From CAZLWA01 sp964563165 (GTDB lineage: Bacteria; CLD3; SB21): a DNA stretch of 18,059 nt. Of the stretch, positions 1 through 7,562 are shown piece by piece. The DNA lies in assembly GCA_964563165.1 (NCBI GenBank), contig CAZLWA010000062.1, forward strand, positions 1-18,059. The letters are read 5' to 3'. Each line of letters begins with the position of its first letter. Within the stretch, counting starts at the first letter, position 1. The position numbers and the translations under genes are program-made. The notes under the pieces were generated by a model. The model was not told where the DNA came from. It worked only from the letters and a program-made list of their open reading frames with translations, and did not search any database.

Positions 1-951
1 TCCGGCGCCTCCGGTGATATATTGTTTTTTACCCGCAATATTTTCCCAGATCTTATTCAGAGGTTTCTGATAAGCGGTATCGCCGGTGAGCGCCACGACG
101 TCGGCGATTCCGGCCGCCATATATTGAAGGCGCACCGCGTGTCCGACGGCTTCAACCTGTTCGAGTATCGGCTTATGGTCCTGTGCGTATTCGCCCCACC
201 GCACGCGCCCGTCGTAAGAAACTCCGCGCTGGTCGAGAAAGAATTTTGCCAACCGAATATATTTTTCTTCGCCGGTCACACGGTAAAGTTTCACGAGGCC
301 GATCTCAATTTCCTGATGGCCCGGCGGAATTCTTTTTTTGTCCGGACCGAAATTGTCAACAACCAAGTTGGCATTCTTAACGGCGACCTCAAGCAGTGTG
401 CGTTTACCGGTTGACAGATAATGCGCCACGGCCGCTTCATACAGGTGACCGGAATTGTAAAGTTCATGGCTGATGAGTTCTTTTGACCAGCGCGTTTCGC
501 CGGCCCATGCAATGAGCCTTTTGGCGTTATTGGTTCGCGCGGTATAAAGATAGCCGTCTTTTTCCTGCGCGGCGCCGATCAGCGCGATCACGCTGTCCAG
601 ATATTTTTCGAGTTTCGCATCGGGATGCCCGCGCAGCGTATACGACGCCCCTTCGATGATCTTGTACGGATCGGTATCGTCGAACGGATACACGCCGCAC
701 TGTTCTCCCGATTTGATCCTGGCGGCGATAGCGAAATTGTCGAGCTCCCCGGTTTGTTCGCATTGCCTGAACGCAAACGGGATCGTGACCGTCCGGTTCG
801 TTTCGATCCGCGGCTGCCAAAATGAATCTGTGATCAGGACGTCCGTGAAAGGCACGGGCCGGTAGGGGTAGTCAGCGTGTTGAGCGGCGAGTATCTGACT
901 TAAATAAATTGAGCTAACAAAATAAAAAATTACCCGACCAAGTCGTTGCAT
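1..951 (-). CDS. Secreted GH127 (DUF1680) beta-L-arabinofuranosidase-like glycosidase, C-terminus cut by window edge
   Basis: The open frame gives 317 codons from an ATG at 951 to the window edge with no stop. Residues 1-23 look like a signal peptide: an Arg near the start, a hydrophobic stretch, then LAA before QHADYP. The mature part reads as the N-terminal half of the (alpha/alpha)6 barrel of GH127/DUF1680. Typical segments are SHELYNSGHLYEAAVAHY (about 161-178), GHQEIEIGLVKLYRVTG (211-227) and EQVEAVGHAVRLQYM (264-278). Family members remove terminal beta-L-arabinofuranose from plant glycans in the periplasm or outside the cell. The zinc-binding Cys/Glu catalytic centre normally lies further downstream and is not in the window, so activity cannot be judged. 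Full-length members are usually about 600-800 residues. The ATG lies 10 bases after the stop of the preceding nuclease-like gene and has no clear Shine-Dalgarno site. Confidence 0.9.
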   Translation of the reverse strand, partial: MQRLGRVIFYFVSSIYLSQILAAQHADYPYRPVPFTDVLITDSFWQPRIETNRTVTIPFAFRQCEQTGELDNFAIAARIKSGEQCGVYPFDDTDPYKIIEGASYTLRGHPDAKLEKYLDSVIALIGAAQEKDGYLYTARTNNAKRLIAWAGETRWSKELISHELYNSGHLYEAAVAHYLSTGKRTLLEVAVKNANLVVDNFGPDKKRIPPGHQEIEIGLVKLYRVTGEEKYIRLAKFFLDQRGVSYDGRVRWGEYAQDHKPILEQVEAVGHAVRLQYMAAGIADVVALTGDTAYQKPLNKIWENIAGKKQYITGGAG

Positions 952-961
952 GATGAATTTA

Positions 962-1879
962 TTACGATTGATTAATCTTATACGACTGTCTTACTAACGA
1001 AGCAATATACTCTAAATTATCATCTGAATTTATTTGAATCTCATAATCACCATTGCCCCAATGTCCTATGTGAGAGACATCCCTTGCTAATTTTTTGGGG
1101 TCATCAAGTTTCCCCTTTTCTAAATTAATAAAAATTTTCAATGTTTTTTTTTGAATACAAACGTCTGTAATGTTTGTATCTGCCGCAAAAGCAATATAGA
1201 GTTTCATCGCCTTTACAGAAATTTCAGAACTTATTGACGAGACTAGTTCCCTAAATCTAATATATAACTCGCGAATAACCGGCTCAGCAATTTTTAAATG
1301 ATCTTCTTCTGAATAAGTCTTCACCTCACGAGCAATTACTTCCACGTCTTCATTCTTTTTGGAGATCGTCTTGATGCTAGCGGTAGATGCGGTAGGTTTA
1401 TGCTGTTCAAAAAGAATAGTATTGTTTTCATACCGATGAACTTCCCATAACTCGATTGGGAGATCTTTAAAGTTAATCGCCTCAATTTGAAATGTTGTAA
1501 AGGTGGGTGAAACAAACATCACCCTCGATTGAGACCAATCAATATCATTTCGCTTAAGTGACATCTTACAACGTTCATTGTATTCTAAAATAAATTCAGC
1601 TTTGTTGTTCAACATCAAGCTTAAGTAACTCATCCCTTGATCAACAACAGAAAAATTTCTGTCCTTCTTATATTCGATTATTACAAAGGATTGCGATTGT
1701 TTGTCAAATCCCAGAGTATCAATTCTTAAACTATTTAGTTGAAATTCGCTTCCGACTAAACTTAGTCTAAAAAGAGACTCTAGATTATTTTCTACAAACG
1801 CCTGAATTTCTTTTTCTAAACGGAATGGACTTTCTTTTATTAGTTCCGATCTTTTGTCCGACCATTTGAAAAGCGGCAT
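962..1879 (-). CDS. PD-(D/E)XK nuclease-like protein with C-terminal DUF5655 domain
   Basis: 305 residues. The ATG at 1879 is chosen because GAGGAG sits six bases upstream and the protein begins with a sensible MPLFKWSDKR. The frame stays open further upstream only because it runs antisense-like through the previous gene. Residues about 20-100 carry the restriction-endonuclease-like pattern: an acidic residue in a first helix (QAFVENNLE), RIDTLGFD with D54, then VIIEYKK with E69 and K71, then Q81 in VDQGMSYL. Residues about 195-303 match DUF5655 (formerly called predicted transport protein), including LDDPKKLARDVSHIGHWGNG. Related proteins are thought to be DNA-cleaving enzymes or nuclease-fold proteins, often with mobile or defence genes; the substrate is unknown. 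The gene is visibly more AT-rich than its neighbours (18 of 60 bases are G/C at 1141-1200), which suggests recent transfer. It is wedged 22 bases after one gene and 10 before the next. Confidence 0.85.
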   Translation of the reverse strand: MPLFKWSDKRSELIKESPFRLEKEIQAFVENNLESLFRLSLVGSEFQLNSLRIDTLGFDKQSQSFVIIEYKKDRNFSVVDQGMSYLSLMLNNKAEFILEYNERCKMSLKRNDIDWSQSRVMFVSPTFTTFQIEAINFKDLPIELWEVHRYENNTILFEQHKPTASTASIKTISKKNEDVEVIAREVKTYSEEDHLKIAEPVIRELYIRFRELVSSISSEISVKAMKLYIAFAADTNITDVCIQKKTLKIFINLEKGKLDDPKKLARDVSHIGHWGNGDYEIQINSDDNLEYIASLVRQSYKINQS

Positions 1880-1885
1880 TATTAG

Positions 1886-1891
1886 CTCCTC
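1886..1891 (-). promoter_or_regulatory. Strong Shine-Dalgarno site (GAGGAG) fixing the start of the DUF5655 gene
   Basis: On the minus strand GAGGAG is followed by six bases and then the ATG at 1879. It is one of the few clear ribosome binding sites on this strand of the window. It rules out the longer open frame that reaches back to 2137. Confidence 0.75.
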
Positions 1892-1901
1892 AAATAAATA
1901 T

Positions 1902-3209
1902 CTAACTCGAACTGCTTCCGCCGCTGCTTCGGCTGAAAGAGCCTGAGCGGATACTCGTGGTTTTTCCGGATGAATTAACGTTGGTGGAAACGCGTCCGAA
2001 GCCGGTGGGCTTTTGTCTGCCGATTCCGGAAACGCCGCCAACGTTGCGCGAAGAAAACAGGGTCGGCCGCGGCGTCGGTGTGTAAGAGGGCCTTTGCATG
2101 GATGTCCGCGGCAAAGACGAATAGGATGGCATGCCATAGCGAGGGGTCATGGCGTAGTACATAAAAAAATAAGGCCAGAGAGACGGTCCGCCTCCGTAGT
2201 AATAAACATTTTGGGCAGGCTGCGTACCGGCGAGCGCTGATGTTTTCCCATGCGCTGTGTCTTGCGCAACCCGCTGTTTTTGAAAATTCGTCATAGGAAG
2301 TAAAGCGACGTTGACGCCTTTTTCTTTGAACGACGAGAAGTCGTCATTCAAATCATCCGATTCCGTTTTTGTCGATTCATTCGGCACTCCGTAAAAAACG
2401 GAATTAATATTCGATTTTTTAAGGTTGTCCGCCGTAGGAATGGTCGCGATGTAGCGGTTGTCAAATTGATTGTCCGCATCGCCGTAAGTGTTAAGCCGAT
2501 TGCTGTCAAGCAGAATAACGGCGGGCGCTTTATCCGGACGCTTGGCCGATTTGTCCGAAACTTCCTGTGCGTAAAACAACATCGCCGCAAGCGTTTGGTG
2601 TGACGGCACGACGCCGAGCGGGTGGGGCCAGTTATCAAATGCAATCACAAGATCGGCGGAATCGGCCAACGCCGCACCGAACGCGATGGATTCAGGCCCC
2701 GGCAGATCGATCATGATAACGGCCGTGTTCATATCTTTACTTTTAGCCAGCAGGTCTTTCATGCCGAGCCCGCGCGCATAAGACTCTTTCATGGCCTGCG
2801 AATTGACCGGCTTCAATTGGCTTTTCAGCGACGCCTGCGCCAGCGATTGGACCAGGGTCGGAACGACATACGGCTGCCACACCAAATTTTTTGGCTGATA
2901 CGCGTTTTGCAACTTGGCTGCGTCCAAATAATTGCTCCAGCCGAGAGATCCTGTACTGTCGGACAAAACGGCATCTGGAAATGTCAGAGGTTTGTCGGCG
3001 GAACCGAAATTCCAGCCTTGTTCTTTTTGAAGACCCAGCGAATCGCGGTCTATGGTCTCCTCGTCTTCGCCGCAGCTCATTTTATTAATTCCAACCACCC
3101 CTAGCAAACCTGCAAATACGCCGATTTTTCCCACCCGCGCACTCGCTTCCCGCCGCGAGAGCATTTCGCGCCACCAACTGGCGCCGATATTCTTTTTATT
3201 GTTGTCCAT
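1902..3209 (-). CDS. Tat-like exported or anchored protein with DUF1190/YgiB-like Gly/Ser/Arg-rich tail
   Basis: 435 residues. The N-terminus has SRREASARVGKIG (18-30), a twin-arginine-like motif, then a hydrophobic stretch (about 29-42) and Cys46 before an acidic segment. The motif is imperfect for Tat and the Cys is not in a good lipobox, so export with or without membrane retention is inferred. Residues about 160-310 alternate hydrophobic strands and helices (AVIMIDLPG, DLVIAFDN, APAVILLDS, NVALLPM), perhaps a Rossmann-like fold; I do not recognise it. The C-terminal 100 residues are low complexity: an aromatic GGGPSLWPYFFMYYAM segment, LFSSRN, TGFGRV, then a Ser/Arg/Gly tail. From memory this order matches the tail of enterobacterial YgiB/YjfM (DUF1190), which also sits beside a GSP-synthase-type ligase. 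The context (ligase upstream, DUF350 beyond it) supports a shared role, perhaps as the ligase substrate. Function unproven. Confidence 0.75.
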   Translation of the reverse strand: MDNNKKNIGASWWREMLSRREASARVGKIGVFAGLLGVVGINKMSCGEDEETIDRDSLGLQKEQGWNFGSADKPLTFPDAVLSDSTGSLGWSNYLDAAKLQNAYQPKNLVWQPYVVPTLVQSLAQASLKSQLKPVNSQAMKESYARGLGMKDLLAKSKDMNTAVIMIDLPGPESIAFGAALADSADLVIAFDNWPHPLGVVPSHQTLAAMLFYAQEVSDKSAKRPDKAPAVILLDSNRLNTYGDADNQFDNRYIATIPTADNLKKSNINSVFYGVPNESTKTESDDLNDDFSSFKEKGVNVALLPMTNFQKQRVAQDTAHGKTSALAGTQPAQNVYYYGGGPSLWPYFFMYYAMTPRYGMPSYSSLPRTSMQRPSYTPTPRPTLFSSRNVGGVSGIGRQKPTGFGRVSTNVNSSGKTTSIRSGSFSRSSGGSSSS

Positions 3210-3235
3210 GGCTCTTTAAGGTTAAGTTTGATGAA

Positions 3236-3341
3236 AATTACAAATCACAGAATCCAAATTACAAATAAATTTCAAGATCCAAAAATTCGAAACTTTCTAA
3301 ATTGGAATTTGTTTGGGACTTGGAGTTTGAATTTTGGTGTT
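3236..3341. repeat. Imperfect long inverted repeat, AT-rich intergenic element
   Basis: Two arms of about 41 bases (3236-3276 and about 3301-3341) are imperfectly complementary, roughly two thirds of positions by eye, around a short loop. The arms are rich in CAAAT/CCAAAT words. It fills the gap between the ATP-grasp gene and the Tat-like protein gene on the minus strand. Similar CAAATTCCAAA-type elements are common between genes in environmental genomes. It could fold in RNA and affect expression of the downstream gene; that is inference. Confidence 0.55.
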
Positions 3342-4607
3342 TCATAGTCTTACGAATGTAGCTGCCGACACGGCAGCGTAGTCAGTCGCTTGTTTCGAGA
3401 GGCGCGTATACAGACCTCCGGCTTTGCCGCCGATCAAATACATACCGTGGTTTGCTATCAGGTTTCCTTGAATCGGCTGAGATTCAAAATAACGCTGAAG
3501 CATCCAGCGGTGCGGAATGGCGGCGGCCAAAGAAGCTGTCCAAATTTCTTCGCTCACACATTTCCCGATGATCACTTCATCGCCTTCGCATCCGTAATCG
3601 GATTTCAGAACCCATGCGTCCTTGGTCACAGTTGCCGGATCAATATCGAGAAGGCGGTACGATTCGGGAACGAAATGCCGGATCGTATCCTGTGACGATT
3701 TGGAAAACAAATTTATTTTTTCCCAGCACAAAGCCATCGCGAGTTTATTCTGCGAGATCACCGCGCCGAAAGGATTGATGACCGTTACCTGATTCGCCAT
3801 TTCTGCTTCGAGTACGTACCGGAGCTGACGGTCCAGCGGATCGGGATCCAAAAAATCTTCTTCGTCGCTCCATACGGGCAAACGTTCACCCCACCAATCG
3901 GTTTTGTAGTGGCGGATCAGGATCTTGACCGGCACGTCAAACATCGTCAGTTCGCCCGACGGCAGGCGGTGCAGATTAAACGGCGAGCCCCGCACGACGC
4001 GGCATCCGTGCCGTTGAAACAGATTTTCATACAGCGTGATCATCGAAAGGTCTTCCGCTAATTCCGTCGGGTATAGAATTCCGACATTCGGTGCGTGCGA
4101 AAAATGATCCGGGTTGTTGGTGCGATGACAGGCCATGACCATATCATAAAACTGGTTTTCAAAATCTGAATTAGGATCACCGGCGCCGGGATGACGGGAT
4201 TTCAAAAGCCTGTTGAGGATCACTGCTTCCGCTTCGCCGCTGGGAGTATCGGAATTCATTTCGCACATTTGCAAACGCCCGTTCGGCTGAACAAAAAAAT
4301 CCAGCCGCGCGATGCCGTGCCACCGGCCGCCGGATGAAAGCCACATCAGTTTTTGATACGGCGTCAGATGAAAGAAAGTGTCCAGCCACTCCGGATTTTC
4401 CCAAACCAACCGGCAAAGCTCCTCATAGGCGCGTCCGATCGCTTCCGCGGCGCGGCGCATGTCAGCGTACGTTTGTTTGGACAGGAAAACCGGTTCGATC
4501 CGGAAGCGTTCGCTTCCTTCCAGCCACGGATCGCTGATAATGCACGTGTCGAATAATTTCTTCGCGAAGTGATTATACGTTTCGCTTTGTAATTTATCGT
4601 CAACCAT
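3342..4607 (-). CDS. Glutathionylspermidine-synthase-family ATP-grasp ligase (YgiC/YjfC-like)
   Basis: 421 residues, close to the family's usual size. Residues 98-125 hold RLDFF (D103) and CEMNSDTPSG (E116, N118, D120), the metal/ATP and substrate signature of the GSP_synth ATP-grasp domain. K288 (SQNKLAM) and K335 in VLKSDYGCEGDEV (333-345) fit the nucleotide-binding lysines and flexible loop. GGLYTRLS (397-404) and the ending AATFVRL are also typical. True GspS couples glutathione to spermidine and has an extra amidase domain. This protein, like YgiC and YjfC, has the synthase domain alone, so the amide bond it makes is unknown. It is the middle gene of a minus-strand set: DUF350 protein, this ligase, then the Tat-like tail protein. 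Palindromic repeats lie in both gaps. The ribosome binding site is weak (AAGAG). Confidence 0.9.
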   Translation of the reverse strand: MVDDKLQSETYNHFAKKLFDTCIISDPWLEGSERFRIEPVFLSKQTYADMRRAAEAIGRAYEELCRLVWENPEWLDTFFHLTPYQKLMWLSSGGRWHGIARLDFFVQPNGRLQMCEMNSDTPSGEAEAVILNRLLKSRHPGAGDPNSDFENQFYDMVMACHRTNNPDHFSHAPNVGILYPTELAEDLSMITLYENLFQRHGCRVVRGSPFNLHRLPSGELTMFDVPVKILIRHYKTDWWGERLPVWSDEEDFLDPDPLDRQLRYVLEAEMANQVTVINPFGAVISQNKLAMALCWEKINLFSKSSQDTIRHFVPESYRLLDIDPATVTKDAWVLKSDYGCEGDEVIIGKCVSEEIWTASLAAAIPHRWMLQRYFESQPIQGNLIANHGMYLIGGKAGGLYTRLSKQATDYAAVSAATFVRL

Positions 4608-4624
4608 AATTTGATCACTCTTGC

Positions 4625-4662
4625 GTCATTCTGAGTCCCGATAAATCGGGACCCGGAATGAC
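4625..4662. repeat. REP-like palindrome GTCATTC...GAATGAC
   Basis: The outer arms GTCATTC (4625-4631) and GAATGAC (4656-4662) are exact complements. The inner arms GTCCCGAT and ATCGGGAC flank a two-base loop. The four arms form a 38-base hairpin with small asymmetric bulges. It lies between the DUF350 gene and the ligase gene. No T-run follows on the minus strand, so it is more likely a dispersed palindromic repeat or mRNA-stabilising hairpin than a terminator. Confidence 0.7.
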
Positions 4663-4684
4663 TACGGAAAAAAAGTGAGAAAAG

Positions 4685-5533
4685 TTACACCATTCTTACC
4701 GCCAACAATGCGGCAGCGACGTACATCATCGCTTCAATCGTGCCCGAGCTCAAATTCCGGTCGCGGCTGATCTCTTCATCCAATCTGCCGCCGTAAATAC
4801 GGAATCCCGCGCCGAGCAGCAGCCCCTGCACCAGAAATTGGCGGATGGGATACAAGGTCAGCACTACCAGAATCGATTTTCCAAAATCTTTCAAACTCGT
4901 TTCGTAATCGACAAAATCGCCGCGGATCGCATGGCTCACGATAATGGCTACCGCGATCATCACGCCCGCATAACTCAATGCGGCCGCGTTGTTCCCACTC
5001 ATAACTTCCTTGGCATCGTCGTAGGCCGTCAACAGCCTGAAGAGGTACGTTACGGCAAGCAGCGTGATCTGTCCCACGAGAAAAAATATCACCGGCGTGT
5101 AATAATTTCCGCCGCTGCCTTCACCGGAAACATTGGAAGCAATGATGAGCGAAGTGGCGATGAAACTGCCCGACGTGACGATGCCTGCGGCAATATTGCC
5201 TTCGTGAACCGCTTGCAGTGCGGTTTTGGATAAAATCAATTTCAGTTCGACCGTGGCCACGAACGCCAGGAAAATGATTCCGCCGATGCCGTAGATGGCG
5301 ACGCCGATCGCGTCGCGCGTCCAATCAGTGTGACCCGGGCCGCTGAGCACGTCGGCGATGATCATCATGACGCCGAACAAATATCCGCCGAGCGCGACCC
5401 CTACCGCGGCATTATCCCGCTGGGTCAGCGCCTCGGTCATTTTTTCGTGCATCAGAAATTGCGTCACGAGACGCGCAATAAGCAGCAGCACGACCGTCGC
5501 CGCCGCAATGAAGCCAACCGTTTGCCAATCCAT
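4685..5533 (-). CDS. Tandem DUF350 inner-membrane protein (YjfL-like)
   Basis: 282 residues, almost entirely hydrophobic, with about eight membrane segments. It divides into two related halves (about 1-135 and 145-282), as expected for a double DUF350 protein. The halves share an order of N-terminal helix, an ALGGYLFGVMM or AALSYAGVMIAVA helix, a polar DVLSG or AIRG loop, then further helices. A charged connection before the last helix reads GRLDEEISRDRN. DUF350 proteins such as E. coli YjfL are predicted inner-membrane proteins of unknown function. They are encoded beside GSP-synthase-type ATP-grasp ligases and DUF1190 proteins, exactly the setting here. A transport or membrane-anchoring role for the ligase product is inference. 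It is the first gene of the set, with 142 bases of non-coding DNA upstream. No Shine-Dalgarno site is visible before the ATG. Confidence 0.88.
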   Translation of the reverse strand: MDWQTVGFIAAATVVLLLIARLVTQFLMHEKMTEALTQRDNAAVGVALGGYLFGVMMIIADVLSGPGHTDWTRDAIGVAIYGIGGIIFLAFVATVELKLILSKTALQAVHEGNIAAGIVTSGSFIATSLIIASNVSGEGSGGNYYTPVIFFLVGQITLLAVTYLFRLLTAYDDAKEVMSGNNAAALSYAGVMIAVAIIVSHAIRGDFVDYETSLKDFGKSILVVLTLYPIRQFLVQGLLLGAGFRIYGGRLDEEISRDRNLSSGTIEAMMYVAAALLAVRMV

Positions 5534-5675
5534 AGTTTTTTTTGGTTAAATTGAACTAGAGGGAGCCGTTATTTGACGAAAGGAATATGGGATAAACTTA
5601 AATCGTATTGTCATGAGATTCAAGGAAATTTATTTAATTGCGGCGCCGGACGTAACTATCAAAGGTTTGTAATTT

Positions 5676-6653
5676 CTATTTGTTTGTGCCTCTGTGACTA
5701 TCCGGCAAAGCTGCATCGAACAGGTAGCTAAAATGTCCCGCCTGGAGCTGAAGATTATGAGAACCGACATCCGCGAAACTTTCCGCCGGGCCGGTGAGTT
5801 CGGCGTAGATCAGCCGATAGTGTGCGTCGGCCGTTGTTTTGGAAACAATTTTTTTTACGCCGGGGGGAAATTTCAATTTTTCCTCCAGGTTTTTAGGAAT
5901 GACGAGAGCGCATTGAGACAACCCGTTCATCGAACCCGCTTCCTTCATATTGCCTGTGAGAACCGTAATCAAATCTGCGGCAAAACTGTTTTGATCAGAC
6001 GACAGATGGCGAACGTAATTCAGGGGCATGTGATTCTTTTTCAGAATCTTAAAAGGAACGGTTCGCGGGGATCGGATCGGCAAAATGTCAGAGCCCGCTA
6101 TTTCATAGTAAAGCGCATGGCGATTGGCCTCACAAACCGCAACGACGAAATCACCCTCGATCTTGAACAGCCTTTTCCGATAACCGATGAAACAAAAATA
6201 TTCCGTAGGGTCTGCGCGGATCTCAAGGCGTTTTTGGATCAATGTTTTGAGGACCGGGCTGAAACAGGATAGTCCTTCGATCTGTTTCCGGCTGACGGGG
6301 ATGTGCTCCAGAATTTGGCGAGCGAACAGAGGCATGCTGTTACCGTGAAACGGAGTTGCGATGGTTGTGATTTTCTTAAGCTGCCGGTTTGCATTGTGAA
6401 AGAAATCAAACCATTCGGCGATCAGCCCGCCTTGTGAATGCGCAAGAAGCTGAAACGGCGCATCTCCGATATTTTTTTGGATGAACGAGGCCAGCCCGCC
6501 CGTGATCTGCGGAATGTCCAGATTATTCTTGAGGGTGGCGTAGTCGTAAAATGTAATTTGAAATCCGTGCGATTCCAGAAACGGCTTCAAACGATGCCAC
6601 GATTTTGAAACATCGGCGAGCCCGTGAATGAAAATGATCTTTTGCAGTTCCAA
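5676..6653 (-). CDS. Alpha/beta-hydrolase, lipase or PGAP1-like
   Basis: 325 residues. The protein opens with KIIFIHGLADVSKSW, the HG oxyanion-hole motif only about ten residues from the start. The nucleophile elbow is LLAHSQGG with Ser73. ATPFHGNSMP, typical of lipase and PGAP1-like enzymes, follows at about residue 98-107. The acid and base residues are probably in the region around EGDFVV and KNHMPLNYV but cannot be assigned with certainty. No signal peptide is seen, so it is probably cytosolic. The start is TTG at 6653: an in-frame TAA lies four codons upstream and no ATG occurs before the HG motif; CTG at 6647 is the alternative. The last 60 residues look non-catalytic. The C-terminal codons (DSHRGTNK) fall in a dispersed repeat remnant, so the original end may have been altered. 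The substrate is unknown, probably an ester or acyl lipid. Confidence 0.75.
   Translation of the reverse strand: MELQKIIFIHGLADVSKSWHRLKPFLESHGFQITFYDYATLKNNLDIPQITGGLASFIQKNIGDAPFQLLAHSQGGLIAEWFDFFHNANRQLKKITTIATPFHGNSMPLFARQILEHIPVSRKQIEGLSCFSPVLKTLIQKRLEIRADPTEYFCFIGYRKRLFKIEGDFVVAVCEANRHALYYEIAGSDILPIRSPRTVPFKILKKNHMPLNYVRHLSSDQNSFAADLITVLTGNMKEAGSMNGLSQCALVIPKNLEEKLKFPPGVKKIVSKTTADAHYRLIYAELTGPAESFADVGSHNLQLQAGHFSYLFDAALPDSHRGTNK
5683..5699. repeat. Half-copy of the CACAGAGGCAC intergenic repeat inside a gene end
   Basis: The minus strand reads AGTCACAGAGGCACAAA. It matches the left arm of the hairpin repeat at 7563-7587 (AGTCACGGAGGCACGGA) at 14 of 17 positions. It encodes part of the last residues of the lipase-like protein. 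Confidence 0.5.
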
Positions 6654-6781
6654 AGTGTTTTTTTATTGGGTTACGCCCGTTCCGCCGTCCGGAACCCTGC
6701 GCTGATGAATACCATTTGAAATCACTTTTCAATATACTATCTTGCTTCTGAAAATTTAGAATTAAAATACGTTAATTCAAA

Positions 6782-7555
6782 ATGAAATTGCACACGATCG
6801 AATACGGTTCGGGGCCGCGCACGCTCGTCATTTTGCACGGACTGCTCGGCTCGGCGCAAAACTGGCACAGCGCGGCAAGAATGCTGGAACCGAAGATGCA
6901 TCTGGTCATTCCCGATCAGCGTAATCACGGCGTGTCGCCGCACGACGCCGAGCATACTATCGAAACGATGCGGCACGACCTGGAAGAATGTGTGGACCAT
7001 CTGAAATTGAAGAAATTCTTTCTGCTCGGACATTCCATGGGCGGGCATGTGGCGATGAATTTCGCATTTCACCATCCTGAAAGATTAAACGGATTGATCG
7101 TCGAGGACATCGCGCCGCGCGCCTACGGAACAGGGCTCAAAGAGATCGTTTCGGCAATGAGTGAGGTCGACCTGTCGCAATTCAAAGAAAAAAAAAGCAT
7201 CGGAACGGCGCTGCAGGATAAAATAAAAAGCTCCGTCACACGGCAGTTTGTTTTGACCAATTTGGTGCGCCATCACGATCGTTTGAGCTGGCGTGTGAAT
7301 CTTCACGCGCTCGGCAAATTTGCAGACCATGAGATCGCACGATTTTCCATGAATGAGACTCACCGCTTCGACGGGCCGACGTTATTTATCGGAGGGACCA
7401 AATCGATATATGATATTTCCAAAGAGAAAGTATTAATTAAACGGTATTTTCCGGCGGCTCGCATCGTGATGATTAAAGGGGCCGGGCATTGGCTGCATTA
7501 CGAAGCGAAAGAAAAATTCTGTGAATTGGTTTTGAAATTTGTGAAAGAGAACTGA
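6782..7555 (+). CDS. YbfF/ABHD11-type alpha/beta-hydrolase esterase
   Basis: 257 residues, the normal length for this family. Motifs in order are VILHGLLGSAQNW (oxyanion hole, about 16-28), DQRNHGVSPH (45-54, the family hallmark), LLGHSMGGHVAMNFA with nucleophile Ser85, VEDIAPRAY, GGTKSIY (about 204-210) and GAGHWLHYE with catalytic His236. Related proteins are cytosolic acyl-ester or acyl-CoA hydrolases with broad activity toward small esters; the physiological substrate is usually unknown. No signal peptide is present. The gene is transcribed away from the lipase-like gene across a 128-base gap. It converges on the TonB-like gene, with a hairpin repeat between their ends. No clear Shine-Dalgarno site precedes the ATG. 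The gene appears complete and intact. Confidence 0.9.
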   Translation: MKLHTIEYGSGPRTLVILHGLLGSAQNWHSAARMLEPKMHLVIPDQRNHGVSPHDAEHTIETMRHDLEECVDHLKLKKFFLLGHSMGGHVAMNFAFHHPERLNGLIVEDIAPRAYGTGLKEIVSAMSEVDLSQFKEKKSIGTALQDKIKSSVTRQFVLTNLVRHHDRLSWRVNLHALGKFADHEIARFSMNETHRFDGPTLFIGGTKSIYDISKEKVLIKRYFPAARIVMIKGAGHWLHYEAKEKFCELVLKFVKEN

Positions 7556-7562
7556 AGTTTCC

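Noticed and set aside
22..414. Plus-strand open frame of 130 codons
   Set aside because: It lies antisense to the clearly recognisable GH127 coding sequence and resembles no protein family.
1880..2137. In-frame upstream extension of the DUF5655 gene adding 86 residues
   Set aside because: It overlaps the coding end of the Tat-like protein, its residues look like out-of-frame translation (Arg/Pro/His-rich), and a strong GAGGAG site marks the ATG at 1879.
5694..6272. Plus-strand open frame of 192 codons
   Set aside because: It is antisense to the alpha/beta-hydrolase with intact HG and Ser motifs; composition is Arg/Cys-rich as expected of a shadow frame.
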